Part shown: one piece after another, positions 17,535 to 26,717 of the stretch
Layout of the letters: each line of letters starts with the position of its first letter
Position numbering within the stretch: position 1 is the stretch's first letter
Assembly (NCBI RefSeq): GCF_021789315.1
Contig: NZ_CP084561.1
Location: 2,790,001 to 2,854,000 of the forward strand
Direction of reading: 5' to 3'
DNA length: 64,000 bases
From: Arthrobacter sp. FW305-BF8
GTDB taxonomy: Bacteria; Actinomycetota; Actinomycetes; Actinomycetales; Micrococcaceae
The notes under the pieces: generated by a model
The model's database searches: none
What the model was told of the DNA's origin: nothing
What the model saw: only the letters and a program-made list of their open reading frames with translations
Made by a program: the position numbers and the translations under genes

Positions 17535-18362
17535 TCAGCAGCCGATCAGCGATCGCCGCGGCCGCTCCTGCCGGTAGTAATAGCGGGACACTTCACGGAA
17601 ACCTGCCCGGCTGTAGAGCTCCCGGGCAGCGGTGTTCGACGCCATCACCAGCAGCCAGTAGCCCGCCAGCCCACGCTCCGAACCCGCATGGACCAGGGCC
17701 TGCTGGATCCGGGTGGCGTGGCCGCGGCGGCGGGAGTCCGGCTTGGTGGCCATGCAGTACAGGCCACCCCAGCTGCCTGCCGCGCCGGGACCAGCAGCCC
17801 CGTTGGGATCAGCAGTCCAGCCGTGAACAACGGCAAGGCGTCCGACGGCGGCCGGCCCGCCGTCGTCGTCCCTCACCAGTGCGTACAGCGCCGGGCAGCC
17901 GGTGAGAATCCCACGGGCAATCTCCAGCTCCGCGGCGCCGCCGCGGCCGTCCACGGACCACCACAGGTCCAGCCATTCCGCTGAGGGACGCTCCGAGATT
18001 TCGACGCCGAGACTTACCGGAAGACTGCCCTGCGGCTCCGCAGGCCGGGACATGACCAGTGTTTCCGACTGCCTGGTGTAGCCCAGGCTGTCCAGCACGG
18101 CATTCAGCGGGGCGGCGCCGTCGTGGTCGAAGATCTGGTAGATCGCCGGTAACCGCCGCTGCCGGTACCAGGAAACGGCGTCCCGGACAGCGGCGGCGTC
18201 GTCTGCGGCAGCCACCCGCGGCCAGACTGAGTTCGCCCGCTGCGTTACACCACCGGCGGCTCGGAGAACCCACTGGCCGGTGTCGTGACGTTCGGGCGCG
18301 GGCCAGGCGGCATCCATCAGCGCTTCCAGACCGGACAACACTTCCACCCGGGTATCCTCCAT
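17535..18362 (-). CDS. GNAT-family N-acetyltransferase
   Basis: A 275-residue protein whose C-terminal half is a GNAT domain. The acetyl-CoA loop is RRRGHATRIQQALV (about residues 219-232), followed by ASNTAARELYSRAGFREVSRYYYR, typical of family motif B. The N-terminal half (WVLRAAGGVTQRANSVWP) resembles the first lobe of tandem GNAT proteins. I chose the ATG at 18362: the frame reaches 18407, but that start lies inside the aspS terminator hairpin. The target of acetylation is unknown. Confidence 0.85.
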   Translation of the reverse strand: MEDTRVEVLSGLEALMDAAWPAPERHDTGQWVLRAAGGVTQRANSVWPRVAAADDAAAVRDAVSWYRQRRLPAIYQIFDHDGAAPLNAVLDSLGYTRQSETLVMSRPAEPQGSLPVSLGVEISERPSAEWLDLWWSVDGRGGAAELEIARGILTGCPALYALVRDDDGGPAAVGRLAVVHGWTADPNGAAGPGAAGSWGGLYCMATKPDSRRRGHATRIQQALVHAGSERGLAGYWLLVMASNTAARELYSRAGFREVSRYYYRQERPRRSLIGC

Positions 18363-18402
18363 CCGCCGCAACCGCGCAGTAAAGAGCAGCTGTGCACTAA
18401 AG

Positions 18403-18436
18403 AGCAAGAGCTCCCCGTTTCCGGGGAGCTCTTGCT
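18403..18436 (-). terminator. aspS terminator
   Basis: A perfect 14-bp stem, AGCAAGAGCTCCCC and its complement, with a 6-base loop GTTTCC. It lies 26 bases after the aspS stop on the minus strand and is followed there by TCTTTAGT. A clear intrinsic terminator. Confidence 0.88.
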
Positions 18437-18462
18437 GCGTTCAGCCAACCAGCCTGTTGAGG

Positions 18463-20250
18463 CTAGTCCGCCTTCTTCTCTTCGGGCTTCTTGGCCTCGG
18501 GCTTGAAGTCGACGCCGGCCTCCTTGCGCTGCTGCCCGGTGATGGGCGCCGGGGCGTCGGTCAGCGGGTCGTGGCCGCCGCCGGACTTCGGGAAGGCGAT
18601 GACGTCGCGGATCGAGTCCACGCCTGCCAGCAGCGCCACCACGCGGTCCCAGCCGAAGGCGATGCCGCCGTGCGGCGGGGCGCCGTACTTGAAGCCCTCC
18701 AGCAGGAAGCCGAACTTCGTCTGGGCATCGGCCTTGTCCAGGCCCATAAGCTCAAAGACGCGCTCCTGGACTTCGCGTTCGTGGATACGGATGGATCCGC
18801 CACCGATCTCGTTGCCGTTGCACACGATGTCGTAGGCGTAGGACAGCGCGGACTCCGGGTCCTGGTCAAAGCTGTCCAGGAACTCCGGCTTCGGCGAGGT
18901 GAAGGCGTGGTGCACTGCGGTCCACTTGCCTGTACCGACGGCCACATCACCCGACGCCACCGCGGCAGCGGCGGGTTCGAACATGGGGGCGTCGACCACC
19001 CAGCAGAAAGCCCACGCGCTGGGGTCGATCAGGCCGGTGCGGTGCCCGATCTCAACGCGGGCAGCGCCCAGCAGCGCACGGGACGGGGTCTTCTCGCCGG
19101 CGGCGAAGAAGATGCAGTCGCCGGGCTTGGCGCCAACGGCGTCGGCCAGGCCGGCGCGTTCGGTCTCCGTGAGGTTCTTGGCGACGGGACCCGCGAGCTC
19201 GCCGTCCTCCTTGTAGAGGACGTAGGCCAGGCCCTTGGCGCCGCGCTGCTTGGCCCACTCCTGCCAGGCATCGAGTGCACGGCGGGCCTGTGAGGCACCG
19301 CCGGGCATAACGACGGCGCCGACGTAGGGAGCCTTGAAGACGCCGAAGTTGGTGTCCTTGAAGAACTCGGTCAGCTCGGTCAGCTCCTGGCCGAACCGCA
19401 GGTCGGGCTTGTCCGACCCGAACCGGGCCATGGCATCGGCGTAGGTGATGCGCTGGATCGGCGTCGGGATCTCGACGTCGATCAGGTTCCAGACGGCCTT
19501 AACGATGTTCTCGCCGAGCCGGATGATGTCGTCCTGCTCGACGAAGCTGGCCTCGATGTCGAGCTGGGTGAACTCGGGCTGGCGGTCGGCGCGGAAGTCC
19601 TCATCGCGGTAGCAGCGGGCGATCTGGTAGTACTTCTCGAAGCCGCCCACCTGCAGGAGCTGCTTGAACAGCTGCGGCGACTGCGGCAGCGCGTACCAGG
19701 AACCCGGCGCCAGGCGGGCCGGGACCAGGAAGTCACGGGCGCCTTCCGGCGTCGAACGCGTCAGGGTCGGCGTCTCGATTTCGACGAAGCCTTCGTCGTG
19801 CAGCAGGTCGCGGGCCACGCGGTTGGCCTCGGACCGGAGTCGGATGTTGCGGCTGGGGCCGGGGCGGCGCAGGTCCAGGTAGCGGTGCTTGAGCCGGGCT
19901 TCCTCCCCCACTTCCACATGCTCATCGATCTGGAAGGGCAGCGCGTCGGCGGTGTTGAGGATGACCACCTTGTCCGCCATGACCTCCACCTCGCCCGTAG
20001 CCAGGGCAGCGTTCTCGTTGCCTTCCGGGCGTTTGGAGACCGTACCGGTCACCTGGAGCACGTATTCGTTGCGCAGCCCGTGGAAGACCTCTTCCTCACG
20101 GACCACCACCTGCGCCACGCCGGAGGCGTCACGCAGATCGACGAATGCGACACCACCGTGATCACGACGGCGGCCAACCCAGCCTGCCAGGGTTACGGTT
20201 TGTCCAATGTGCTCGGAACGAAGGGATCCGAGGTCATGTGTGCGCAGCAC
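18463..20250 (-). CDS. aspS: Aspartyl-tRNA synthetase
   Basis: Bacterial-type class II AspRS, 595 residues. It has an N-terminal OB anticodon-binding domain (LAGWVGRRRDHGGVAFVDLRD, about 21-41), a class II core with motif 2 YQIARCYRDEDFRADRQPEF, and an inserted GAD domain. Motif 3 near the C-terminus is GGIAFGWDRVVALL. The tail is Lys/Glu-rich. Start is a GTG behind GAAAGGA. Whether it also charges tRNA-Asn cannot be told from what I read. It is divergent from an APC permease. Confidence 0.98.
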   Translation of the reverse strand: MLRTHDLGSLRSEHIGQTVTLAGWVGRRRDHGGVAFVDLRDASGVAQVVVREEEVFHGLRNEYVLQVTGTVSKRPEGNENAALATGEVEVMADKVVILNTADALPFQIDEHVEVGEEARLKHRYLDLRRPGPSRNIRLRSEANRVARDLLHDEGFVEIETPTLTRSTPEGARDFLVPARLAPGSWYALPQSPQLFKQLLQVGGFEKYYQIARCYRDEDFRADRQPEFTQLDIEASFVEQDDIIRLGENIVKAVWNLIDVEIPTPIQRITYADAMARFGSDKPDLRFGQELTELTEFFKDTNFGVFKAPYVGAVVMPGGASQARRALDAWQEWAKQRGAKGLAYVLYKEDGELAGPVAKNLTETERAGLADAVGAKPGDCIFFAAGEKTPSRALLGAARVEIGHRTGLIDPSAWAFCWVVDAPMFEPAAAAVASGDVAVGTGKWTAVHHAFTSPKPEFLDSFDQDPESALSYAYDIVCNGNEIGGGSIRIHEREVQERVFELMGLDKADAQTKFGFLLEGFKYGAPPHGGIAFGWDRVVALLAGVDSIRDVIAFPKSGGGHDPLTDAPAPITGQQRKEAGVDFKPEAKKPEEKKAD

Positions 20251-20349
20251 AGCATTCCTTTCAGAAGGAAGACAGAATGAAGTTTAAAGGCGATCGTTGC
20301 GGAAACGATCCCGTCCGAGTTTACCCGTTTGAAAGGTTCCTGCCCCGCC

Positions 20350-21648
20350 ATGACCAAGCACCAGCAGCTGCAACGAAGGCTGGGTGTGGCCGACGCAACA
20401 GCCATCGGGCTCGGATCCATGCTCGGCGCCGGCGTTTTTGTCGTCTTCGCGCCGGCGGCCCGGCTGGCCGGAGAGCTGCTCCTCGCGGCCATAGCCCTGG
20501 CCGGCGCCGTGGCCTACTGCAACGCCGTCGCCTCGGCCCAGCTCGCCGCAAAGTATCCGCAAAGCGGCGGCACCTACATCTACGGCCGCAAACAGCTTGG
20601 CGAGTGGCCCGGCTTCCTCGCCGGCTGGGGCTTCGTGACGGGCAAGTCGGCCTCCTGCGCGGCCATGGCCCTGACCTTCGGCCAGTACGTTGCACCGGGT
20701 TACGCGATCCCCGTGGCCATCGCAGCGGTGGCCGCACTGACCGGCGTGAACCTGCTGGGCATCACCCGGACCGCCTTCCTGACCCGCATCCTGCTCGCCA
20801 TCGTCCTGGCCACGCTGGCATTCGTGGCCGCGGCGAGCATCGTGGGACCGCATGTTGCCGACGGCGGGAGCGCTACTTCTGCACAGGCTGGCGCCGCGGT
20901 CTCCGGGCAGGCCGGCAACGGCTGGGGCATCCTGCCCGCCGCAGGCCTGGTGTTCTTCGCCTTTGCCGGGTACGCGCGTATCGCCACGCTCGGCGAGGAG
21001 GTCAAGGACCCGGAGCGCGCCATTCCGCGTGCCATCCTCGGCGCCCTGGCGGCCGCCCTGGTCATCTACCTGCTGTTGGGTGTCCTGCTCCTGGCACATC
21101 TTCCGGTGCAGATACTTGCCGCCTCGACGGCGCCGCTGCTCGACGCCGTGGAACAGTCCCGCCTGGCCGCCGGGGCACCCGTGGTCCAGGCAGGTGCCGC
21201 CGCAGCCTCGCTCGGCGCCCTGCTGGCCCTCATCACCGGCGTGGGACGCACGGCCATGGCGATGGCCCGCGAAAGCGACCTCCCCGGTCCCCTGGCCAGG
21301 GTCGGCGGACGCCATCCGGTGCCGGCAACCGCCGAACTGGCGGTGGCCGCCGTCGTCGTCGTCCTGTTGTTGACCACCGACGTGCTGACGGTGGTCGGCT
21401 TTTCCAGCTTCGGCGTCCTGCTGTACTACGCCGTGACGAATGCCGCCGCATTCACGCTCCGGGACCGGCCCCGGCACGCGCCCAAGTGGCTCAACGCCGC
21501 AGGGCTGGCCGGCTGCCTTGTCCTGGCCTTCACCCTGCCGGCGGCCTCGGTGCTCGGCATGGCGGCCGTCATGGCCGCCGGACTGGCCGGGCGCGCCGTC
21601 GTGCTTGCGTTCCGGAAGCGAGGATTCCGGAAGCGACGGTTGCGCTGA
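20350..21648 (+). CDS. APC-superfamily amino acid permease
   Basis: A 432-residue membrane protein with about twelve hydrophobic segments. The first helix carries the APC substrate motif IGLGSMLGAGVFVVFAPAA (about residues 18-36), and FFAFAGYARIATLGEEVKDPERAIPRAI is the family helix 6 and loop. The ATG at 20350 is preceded by GAAAGG; a TTG 21 bases upstream is possible but less likely. Substrate unknown, probably an amino acid or amine. Monocistronic. Confidence 0.9.
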   Translation: MTKHQQLQRRLGVADATAIGLGSMLGAGVFVVFAPAARLAGELLLAAIALAGAVAYCNAVASAQLAAKYPQSGGTYIYGRKQLGEWPGFLAGWGFVTGKSASCAAMALTFGQYVAPGYAIPVAIAAVAALTGVNLLGITRTAFLTRILLAIVLATLAFVAAASIVGPHVADGGSATSAQAGAAVSGQAGNGWGILPAAGLVFFAFAGYARIATLGEEVKDPERAIPRAILGALAAALVIYLLLGVLLLAHLPVQILAASTAPLLDAVEQSRLAAGAPVVQAGAAAASLGALLALITGVGRTAMAMARESDLPGPLARVGGRHPVPATAELAVAAVVVVLLLTTDVLTVVGFSSFGVLLYYAVTNAAAFTLRDRPRHAPKWLNAAGLAGCLVLAFTLPAASVLGMAAVMAAGLAGRAVVLAFRKRGFRKRRLR

Positions 21649-21687
21649 TTGGGGAAACGCTAGCTCAAGAAGCCGGCGCGGCGGTGA

Positions 21688-23043
21688 TCAGCTTGCCGGT
21701 GCGGCCGCGACCTGGACGCGGATGTCCTCGTCCGACGGCGTCCACGTCGCGGGATCAGCGTCGACCTGCTCGCCGGACCGGATGTCCTTCACCTGGTGCT
21801 TGCCGTCCTCGTCCGTGAACCAGACGAAGGGGATGCCGCGCCGGTCCGCGAACTTGATCTGCCTGCCGAACTTCTCGGCCTTGGCGGCGACCTCGGCGGC
21901 GATGCCGCGGCTGCGCAGCTCCGTGGCCACGTCCTGCGCTTCGCCCCAGCTCTCGTCCGAGGTGAGCGCCACGAACACTGCCGTGGGCACGGAACGGGAG
22001 GCCTTGGCCAAGTCCTGGCTCAGGATGCGCGAGACGAGCCGGGTCACGCCGATGGACAGCCCGACGCCGGGGAACTTCCGGTTTCCCTTGCTCGCCAGGG
22101 CGTCGTAGCGGCCGCCGGAGCAGATCGATCCGAGCTGCTCGTGGCCCACCAGGACGGTCTCCACAACGGTTCCGGTGTAGTAGTCCAGTCCGCGGGCGAT
22201 GCTCAGGTCCGCGACCACCTTGCCCGGAACCCGCTTCACGGCAGCCTCGATCACCTGTTCGAGTTCGTTCAGGCCTTCCTCGAGGAGGTCGTTGCTGACC
22301 CCGAGCGAACGGACCTGCGCCACGAAGGACGTGTCCTCGGTCTTGATGCCGGCAAGATTCAGCGCCGCCTGTGCCTGTTCGTCGGTGGCACCGAGCTCGG
22401 ACTTGAGCAGCCCGGCCACCTTGTCCGGGCCGATCTTCTCCAGCTTGTCGATGCTGCGCAGCACTCCGGCGGTGTCGGTCAGGCCGATGCCGCGGTAGAA
22501 GCCCTCCGCGAGCTTCCTGTTGTTGATGCGCAGCCGGAACTCCGGAATCGGGAGGGCGCCCAGCGCCTCCGCGATGACCAGCGCGATCTCGACGTCGTAG
22601 CGGAAGGGCAGCTCGCCGTCGCCCACCACGTCAATGTCAGCTTGGGTGAATTCGCGGGCGCGCCCTTCCTGCGGGCGTTCCCCGCGCCAGACCTTCTGGA
22701 TCTGGTAGCGGCGGAACGGGAAGGCCAGGTAGCCGGCGTTTTCCACGACGTACCGGGCGAAGGGCACGGTGAGGTCAAAGTGCAGTGCCAGGGCGTGCGG
22801 ATCGTGCTTGCCCTTCCCCGCTTCCTCCCCCTCGTCGTCCTGGAGCCGGCTCAGCCCATAGACCTCTTTGTCGATCTCGCCCTTGCGGAGCAGCTGGCCC
22901 ACAGTTTCGACGGCGCGCGTCTCAATGGAAGAAAAGCCGTGCAGTTCAAAGGTGCGGCGCAGCGAGTCCAGGACATGCTGCTCCACCAGCCGCTCCTCGG
23001 GAAGCCACTCGGGGAATCCGGACAGGGAGGCGGTGCGTGCCAT
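21688..23043 (-). CDS. hisS: Histidyl-tRNA synthetase
   Basis: Class II HisRS, 451 residues. Motif 2 region is FPFRRYQIQKVWRGERPQEGRAREFTQ, the histidine A motif is ARGLDYYTGTVVE, and GSICSGGRYDALAS is also present. The C-terminal anticodon-binding domain ends near 440. It begins MARTASLSGFPEW behind GAGGAG. Divergent from the cyclophilin gene across a 261-base region that holds an inverted repeat. Confidence 0.97.
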   Translation of the reverse strand: MARTASLSGFPEWLPEERLVEQHVLDSLRRTFELHGFSSIETRAVETVGQLLRKGEIDKEVYGLSRLQDDEGEEAGKGKHDPHALALHFDLTVPFARYVVENAGYLAFPFRRYQIQKVWRGERPQEGRAREFTQADIDVVGDGELPFRYDVEIALVIAEALGALPIPEFRLRINNRKLAEGFYRGIGLTDTAGVLRSIDKLEKIGPDKVAGLLKSELGATDEQAQAALNLAGIKTEDTSFVAQVRSLGVSNDLLEEGLNELEQVIEAAVKRVPGKVVADLSIARGLDYYTGTVVETVLVGHEQLGSICSGGRYDALASKGNRKFPGVGLSIGVTRLVSRILSQDLAKASRSVPTAVFVALTSDESWGEAQDVATELRSRGIAAEVAAKAEKFGRQIKFADRRGIPFVWFTDEDGKHQVKDIRSGEQVDADPATWTPSDEDIRVQVAAAPAS

Positions 23044-23149
23044 GGTGGAGTTTCTCCTCAGGTAAACGAAGGCCGGAGCCGCTGCGCCTTGTTCCGCGTC
23101 GACATGTGAACCTAACGGCGGCGGCAGCGGCGGGAGTCCAGCCTGTTCT

Positions 23150-23181
23150 GCATAAACTTATGTGCGGCAGTCAGTTTATGC
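23150..23181. promoter_or_regulatory. Inverted repeat between hisS and cyclophilin
   Basis: GCATAAACT (23150-23158) and AGTTTATGC (23173-23181) form a perfect 9-bp dyad spaced by 14 bases, in an unusually AT-rich patch of the divergent intergenic region. It could be an operator or a promoter part. No matching copy was noticed elsewhere in the window. Confidence 0.35.
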
Positions 23182-23304
23182 TTTCGGCGCCTGCATCTCT
23201 AATGCGGAGGCCGGGCGCTGGCGGGCTGCCGCAGCCCAATCTGCAGCCGGGGATGCCTTCAGGGGCTAGCCCGGTCCGGCGGTGACGATCAATGAGGAGG
23301 ACCC

Positions 23305-24123
23305 GTGGCGGCCAGTCCACGCGAAACACGCGAAGCCAAGAGGCGCATCCAGCAGATGGAGGCCAAACGCGAGCTTCGCCGTGACCAGGAGAAGCGCCGC
23401 AAGCGGGACAACCTGGTAGCGGGAGGTGCGGGAGCCGCAGCGGTGATACTCGCCGTCGTGCTTCAACTGACGGTGTTTGCCGGGAACCCAACCGAAGCGG
23501 AAGTAGCCGCCGCCGAGGCGGACCTGGCGACGCCCCCCGCTTCCGCATCCGCTTCCCCCGCTGCGTCGGCGTCCCAGACCAATGCTGCGAACATCCCCAA
23601 GCCCGCGACGGCGGCCGGCAAGACGTTCACCGGCGAACTGAAGCTGAACAGCGGCACCCTCGGCGTGCAACTGGACGGCACCAAAGCCCCACAGGCAGCC
23701 GCGGTGTTCAAGTCCCTGGCCGACCAGGGCTACTACAAGGGCGTCAGCTGCCACCGCCTCACTACTGGCGACAACTTCGGTGTCCTGCAGTGCGGCTCCA
23801 AGACCGGCGATGGCCAGGGCGACCCCAACTACACCTGGGGGCCGCTGGAGAACACGCCCGCAGACAACAAGTATCCCGCCGGCACCATAGCGGTGGCCCG
23901 CACGGGCAACAACGCCTACGGCAACGGCACGCAGTTCTTCATCGTCTATAAGGACACGGCCATTCCGGCCGACTCCGCCGGCGGCTACACCATCGTGGGC
24001 AAGGTGACCTCCGGCCTGGACACCGTCACCAAGATTGCGGCGGCAGGTCTTAAGACGGGCGAAAGTGACACGGACGGCGCACCTGCGGAACCAGTCACGA
24101 TAGACTCATTTTCTCTGAAGTAG
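23305..24123 (+). CDS. Membrane-anchored cyclophilin-type peptidyl-prolyl isomerase
   Basis: A 272-residue protein. A highly charged cytoplasmic N-terminus (1-37, many Arg/Lys/Glu) is followed by one membrane helix (about 38-58) and an Ala/Ser/Pro-rich linker (60-105). The cyclophilin domain (about 108-272) carries SCHRLT, GTIAVART, NGTQFFIVY and YTIVGKVTSGLD. The usual F-Q-G-G loop after HR is altered (FGVLQCG). It starts at a GTG behind GAGGAGG. It probably folds exported proteins outside the membrane. Confidence 0.9.
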   Translation: MAASPRETREAKRRIQQMEAKRELRRDQEKRRKRDNLVAGGAGAAAVILAVVLQLTVFAGNPTEAEVAAAEADLATPPASASASPAASASQTNAANIPKPATAAGKTFTGELKLNSGTLGVQLDGTKAPQAAAVFKSLADQGYYKGVSCHRLTTGDNFGVLQCGSKTGDGQGDPNYTWGPLENTPADNKYPAGTIAVARTGNNAYGNGTQFFIVYKDTAIPADSAGGYTIVGKVTSGLDTVTKIAAAGLKTGESDTDGAPAEPVTIDSFSLK

Positions 24124-24195
24124 GAACCTTGTGGCGCCAGTGGCCACCGGCGACTTGTGAATGAGTATTTTCCTCCAAGCGAAAGACTTTTAGCG

Positions 24196-25896
24196 GTGAC
24201 AGACAGTCAGAAATCCGACGAAACAGCAGCCGAAGTGACCGAGGTCCAGGCTTCCCCCGAGACCGTGGATGGAGCACAGTCCGTGGAAGCGGCCGAGCCC
24301 GTGCAGGCGACGCAGCCCGACGAGGCGGTAGAGCCGGACGAGGCAGCACAGCCCGGGGATGCGGCACAGCCCGACGCCACGCAGGAAAGCCCGCAGCCGG
24401 AGGCTGTGCAGGAGGACGCCGCTCCGGCGGAGGACGCCGCTCCGGCCGAGGCCACTGCCACGGCGGAGGACGCCGCCAGCCCACAGCCCGAAGCTGTGCA
24501 GGAAAATCAGGCAGCCAGCCCGGCACCATCACCGCGTCCGACGCCGGCACCCCGGCCCTCGCCGACGCCCGCCGCGTTTGCTGCGCGGCCCAAAGCAGGT
24601 CCGGCCGCCACAGCGGCTCCGGTGCAGGCATCGCCTTCCACGTCGCTGGCCGAAGCTGCCCGCTGGGGCCGGGTGGAGGGCGATGGCCACGTCTTCCTGA
24701 CCATCGACGGCGAAGAGCACCCGGTCGGTCAGTACCCGGATGTCAGCAACGACGAAGCACTTGCGTACTTCGCGCGGAAGTATGACGACATCGTCGCCCA
24801 GGTTGTCCTGCTGGAACAGCGCGTGGCCTCGAAGGCCCCCACCACTGACATGCAGAAGACCGTGACGCACCTGCGGGAGCAGCTCGCTGAACGCAACATG
24901 GTGGGCGACATCCGTTCCGCGGAGAGCCGGCTGGACACCCTGTCCACCCAGATCGCCGAGCTGGAGAAGTCGGAAAAGGCGCAGCACGACGCCGTCCGTG
25001 CCGCCGAGCTGGCCGCCCGTGAGGCCATCGTGGCCGAGGCCGAGGCCATCTCCGGAACCGATCCGGCCCAGGTTCAGTGGAAGACGTCCAGCGCACGCAT
25101 GAACGAGCTGTTCGAAAGCTGGAAGACCGCGCAGAAGAGCGGGGTACGGTTGGGCCGCAGCAACGAGGACGCCCTGTGGAAGCGTTTCCGCGCCGCCAGG
25201 ACCGTCTTCGACCGGCACCGCCGCGCCTACTTCTCCCAGCTGGACAGCAACAACTCGGCGGCGAAGTCTGCCAAGGAGAAGCTGATTGCCGAGGCCGAGG
25301 CACTGTCGACCTCCACCGACTGGGGCTTCGCCGCCGGAGAATACCGACGGCTGATGGACGAGTGGAAGGCATCGCCGCGTGCCAGCCGCAAGGATGACGA
25401 CGCGCTGTGGGCCCGGTTCCGCGCCGCGCAGGACGTCTTCTTCAGCTCCCGCCAGACTGCCAACGACGAGATCGACCAGGAATACGCTGCGAACCTGTTG
25501 GTCAAGGAGGCGCTCCTCGAGGAGGCATCCGGCATCGTTCCGGTCAAGGACATCGCCGCCGCCAAGAAGGCCCTGCAGTCCATTCACGACCGCTGGGAAG
25601 AAGCAGGCAAAGTCCCGCGTGCGGACATGGGCCGGATCGAAGCCGGGCTGCGCCGGATCGAGGATGCAGTGCGCCAGGCCGAGGACGAGAAGTGGCAGCG
25701 CTCCAACCCGGAGACCAAGGCCCGCACCAACAGCGCCTTGAGCCAGCTCGAATCCGCCATCGCCGGCCTGAAGGATGACCTGGCCGAGGCAGAGAAGAAG
25801 GGCGACCAGCGCAAGATCAAGGCCGCCCGGGAAGCCCTGGAAGCCCGCCAGGCATGGCTTGACCAGATTCAGCGTTCGGCTAGCGAGCTCTCCTAG
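24196..25896 (+). CDS. DUF349 repeat protein
   Basis: A protein of about 566 residues from the GTG at 24196 (VTDSQKSDE); the frame also opens at 24157. Residues 1-150 are low-complexity Ala/Glu/Pro. After a short WGRVEGDGHVFLTIDGEEHPVGQYPDV domain comes a long helical region with three DUF349 repeats (SARMNELFESWKTAQKSG...LWKRFRAARTVFDRHR; YRRLMDEWKASPR...LWARFRAAQDVFFSSR; and a third). The C-terminus is coiled coil. The function of the family is unsettled. It has its own terminator. Confidence 0.88.
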   Translation: MTDSQKSDETAAEVTEVQASPETVDGAQSVEAAEPVQATQPDEAVEPDEAAQPGDAAQPDATQESPQPEAVQEDAAPAEDAAPAEATATAEDAASPQPEAVQENQAASPAPSPRPTPAPRPSPTPAAFAARPKAGPAATAAPVQASPSTSLAEAARWGRVEGDGHVFLTIDGEEHPVGQYPDVSNDEALAYFARKYDDIVAQVVLLEQRVASKAPTTDMQKTVTHLREQLAERNMVGDIRSAESRLDTLSTQIAELEKSEKAQHDAVRAAELAAREAIVAEAEAISGTDPAQVQWKTSSARMNELFESWKTAQKSGVRLGRSNEDALWKRFRAARTVFDRHRRAYFSQLDSNNSAAKSAKEKLIAEAEALSTSTDWGFAAGEYRRLMDEWKASPRASRKDDDALWARFRAAQDVFFSSRQTANDEIDQEYAANLLVKEALLEEASGIVPVKDIAAAKKALQSIHDRWEEAGKVPRADMGRIEAGLRRIEDAVRQAEDEKWQRSNPETKARTNSALSQLESAIAGLKDDLAEAEKKGDQRKIKAAREALEARQAWLDQIQRSASELS

Positions 25897-25909
25897 CCAG
25901 CAACCCTAC

Positions 25910-25949
25910 GGCCCCGTTCCGGTTATCCACATAACCGGGGCGGGGCCTT
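25910..25949 (+). terminator. Terminator after the DUF349 gene
   Basis: A 17-bp RNA stem (GGCCCCGTTCCGGTTAT with ATAACCGGGGCGGGGCC, two G-U pairs) around a CCAC loop, 14 bases after the stop codon. Only a short TT follows. It fits a GC-rich intrinsic terminator. Confidence 0.75.
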
Positions 25950-25982
25950 ACCCGTTAAGGCCGCGTCCGGCAGGATGACGGA

Positions 25983-26717
25983 ATGGCACCGTTCTCCCAG
26001 CCCCCTGATTCGCAGACACGGGGTGATTCCCCGCCCAGGGACTCCTCCACACAGCTGCTGGAGCTCTATTCGCCGGGGCTGCCGTTCACCTGGCCGGAGC
26101 TCCAGTCCATGGCCTCCGACGGCGTGCTCACGCAGCTCTATCAGCACGGCTACACCGTTCCCGGGACTGCGGCCTCACCGCAGCTGCGGGCACGTGCCGC
26201 TGCCCACGGGGTGCCCGCGCCGGTGCGGCGGCGTGTGGTGGCGGGGCGGATGACGGCGGCCTGGATTTACGGGTGCGCCCGCGAACCGGACCGGTTGGCC
26301 CTACTGGTGGACGCCAAACGCCGCATCTCCAGCCTCCGCTCCACACGCGGCTGCACGCTTCACGAAGTCCGGCTCGGACCGTTCGACGTCGTCAGCCTGG
26401 GCGGCCTGATGGTCTCGAGTCCGCTACGGACGGCACTGGACATCGCCTTGCATGTGGAAGCCGAGAGGGCAGTTCCTGCCCTGCGGCTGCTCCTGGAGAA
26501 GCCCGAACTTGATGTCAGGCTCCGGCTCCTGGTCCTGGCGGTCGAGGCGATGCCACGGCTGCCGCACAAGAACGCAGCTCTGGAGAAGCTGTCGCTGTTA
26601 GCTTCTCCGGTGGTTGCCCGTGGTCCGGTAGACGTCGAACACCCCGTCGATCCTCCGCACAGCACTGAGCACGTGGCTGAGGTACTTGGGGTCGCCCATC
26701 TCGAAGGCAAACTTTGA
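25983..26717 (+). CDS. AbiEi-like / uncharacterised protein overlapping rsh
   Basis: A 244-residue basic protein. The central block (WIYGCAREPDRLALLVDAKRRISS, LGPFDVVSLGGLMVSSPLRTALDIAL) resembles the type IV antitoxin AbiEi / C-terminal regulator proteins common in Arthrobacter, but I see no partner AbiEii toxin beside it. The last 40 residues are encoded entirely opposite the end of rsh (120-base tail-to-tail overlap) and look like shadow sequence. The original stop may have been lost. Start at ATG 25983 behind AGGATG. Confidence 0.5.
   Translation: MAPFSQPPDSQTRGDSPPRDSSTQLLELYSPGLPFTWPELQSMASDGVLTQLYQHGYTVPGTAASPQLRARAAAHGVPAPVRRRVVAGRMTAAWIYGCAREPDRLALLVDAKRRISSLRSTRGCTLHEVRLGPFDVVSLGGLMVSSPLRTALDIALHVEAERAVPALRLLLEKPELDVRLRLLVLAVEAMPRLPHKNAALEKLSLLASPVVARGPVDVEHPVDPPHSTEHVAEVLGVAHLEGKL

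Noticed and set aside
20145..21818. 557-codon frame overlapping the APC permease
   Set aside because: Arg/Gly/Pro-rich shadow in another frame of the permease gene; no membrane pattern.
25923..25931. TTATCCACA, an exact DnaA-box consensus
   Set aside because: It lies within the loop and stem of the DUF349 terminator, is single, and no origin genes or AT-rich region are near. Chance is likely.
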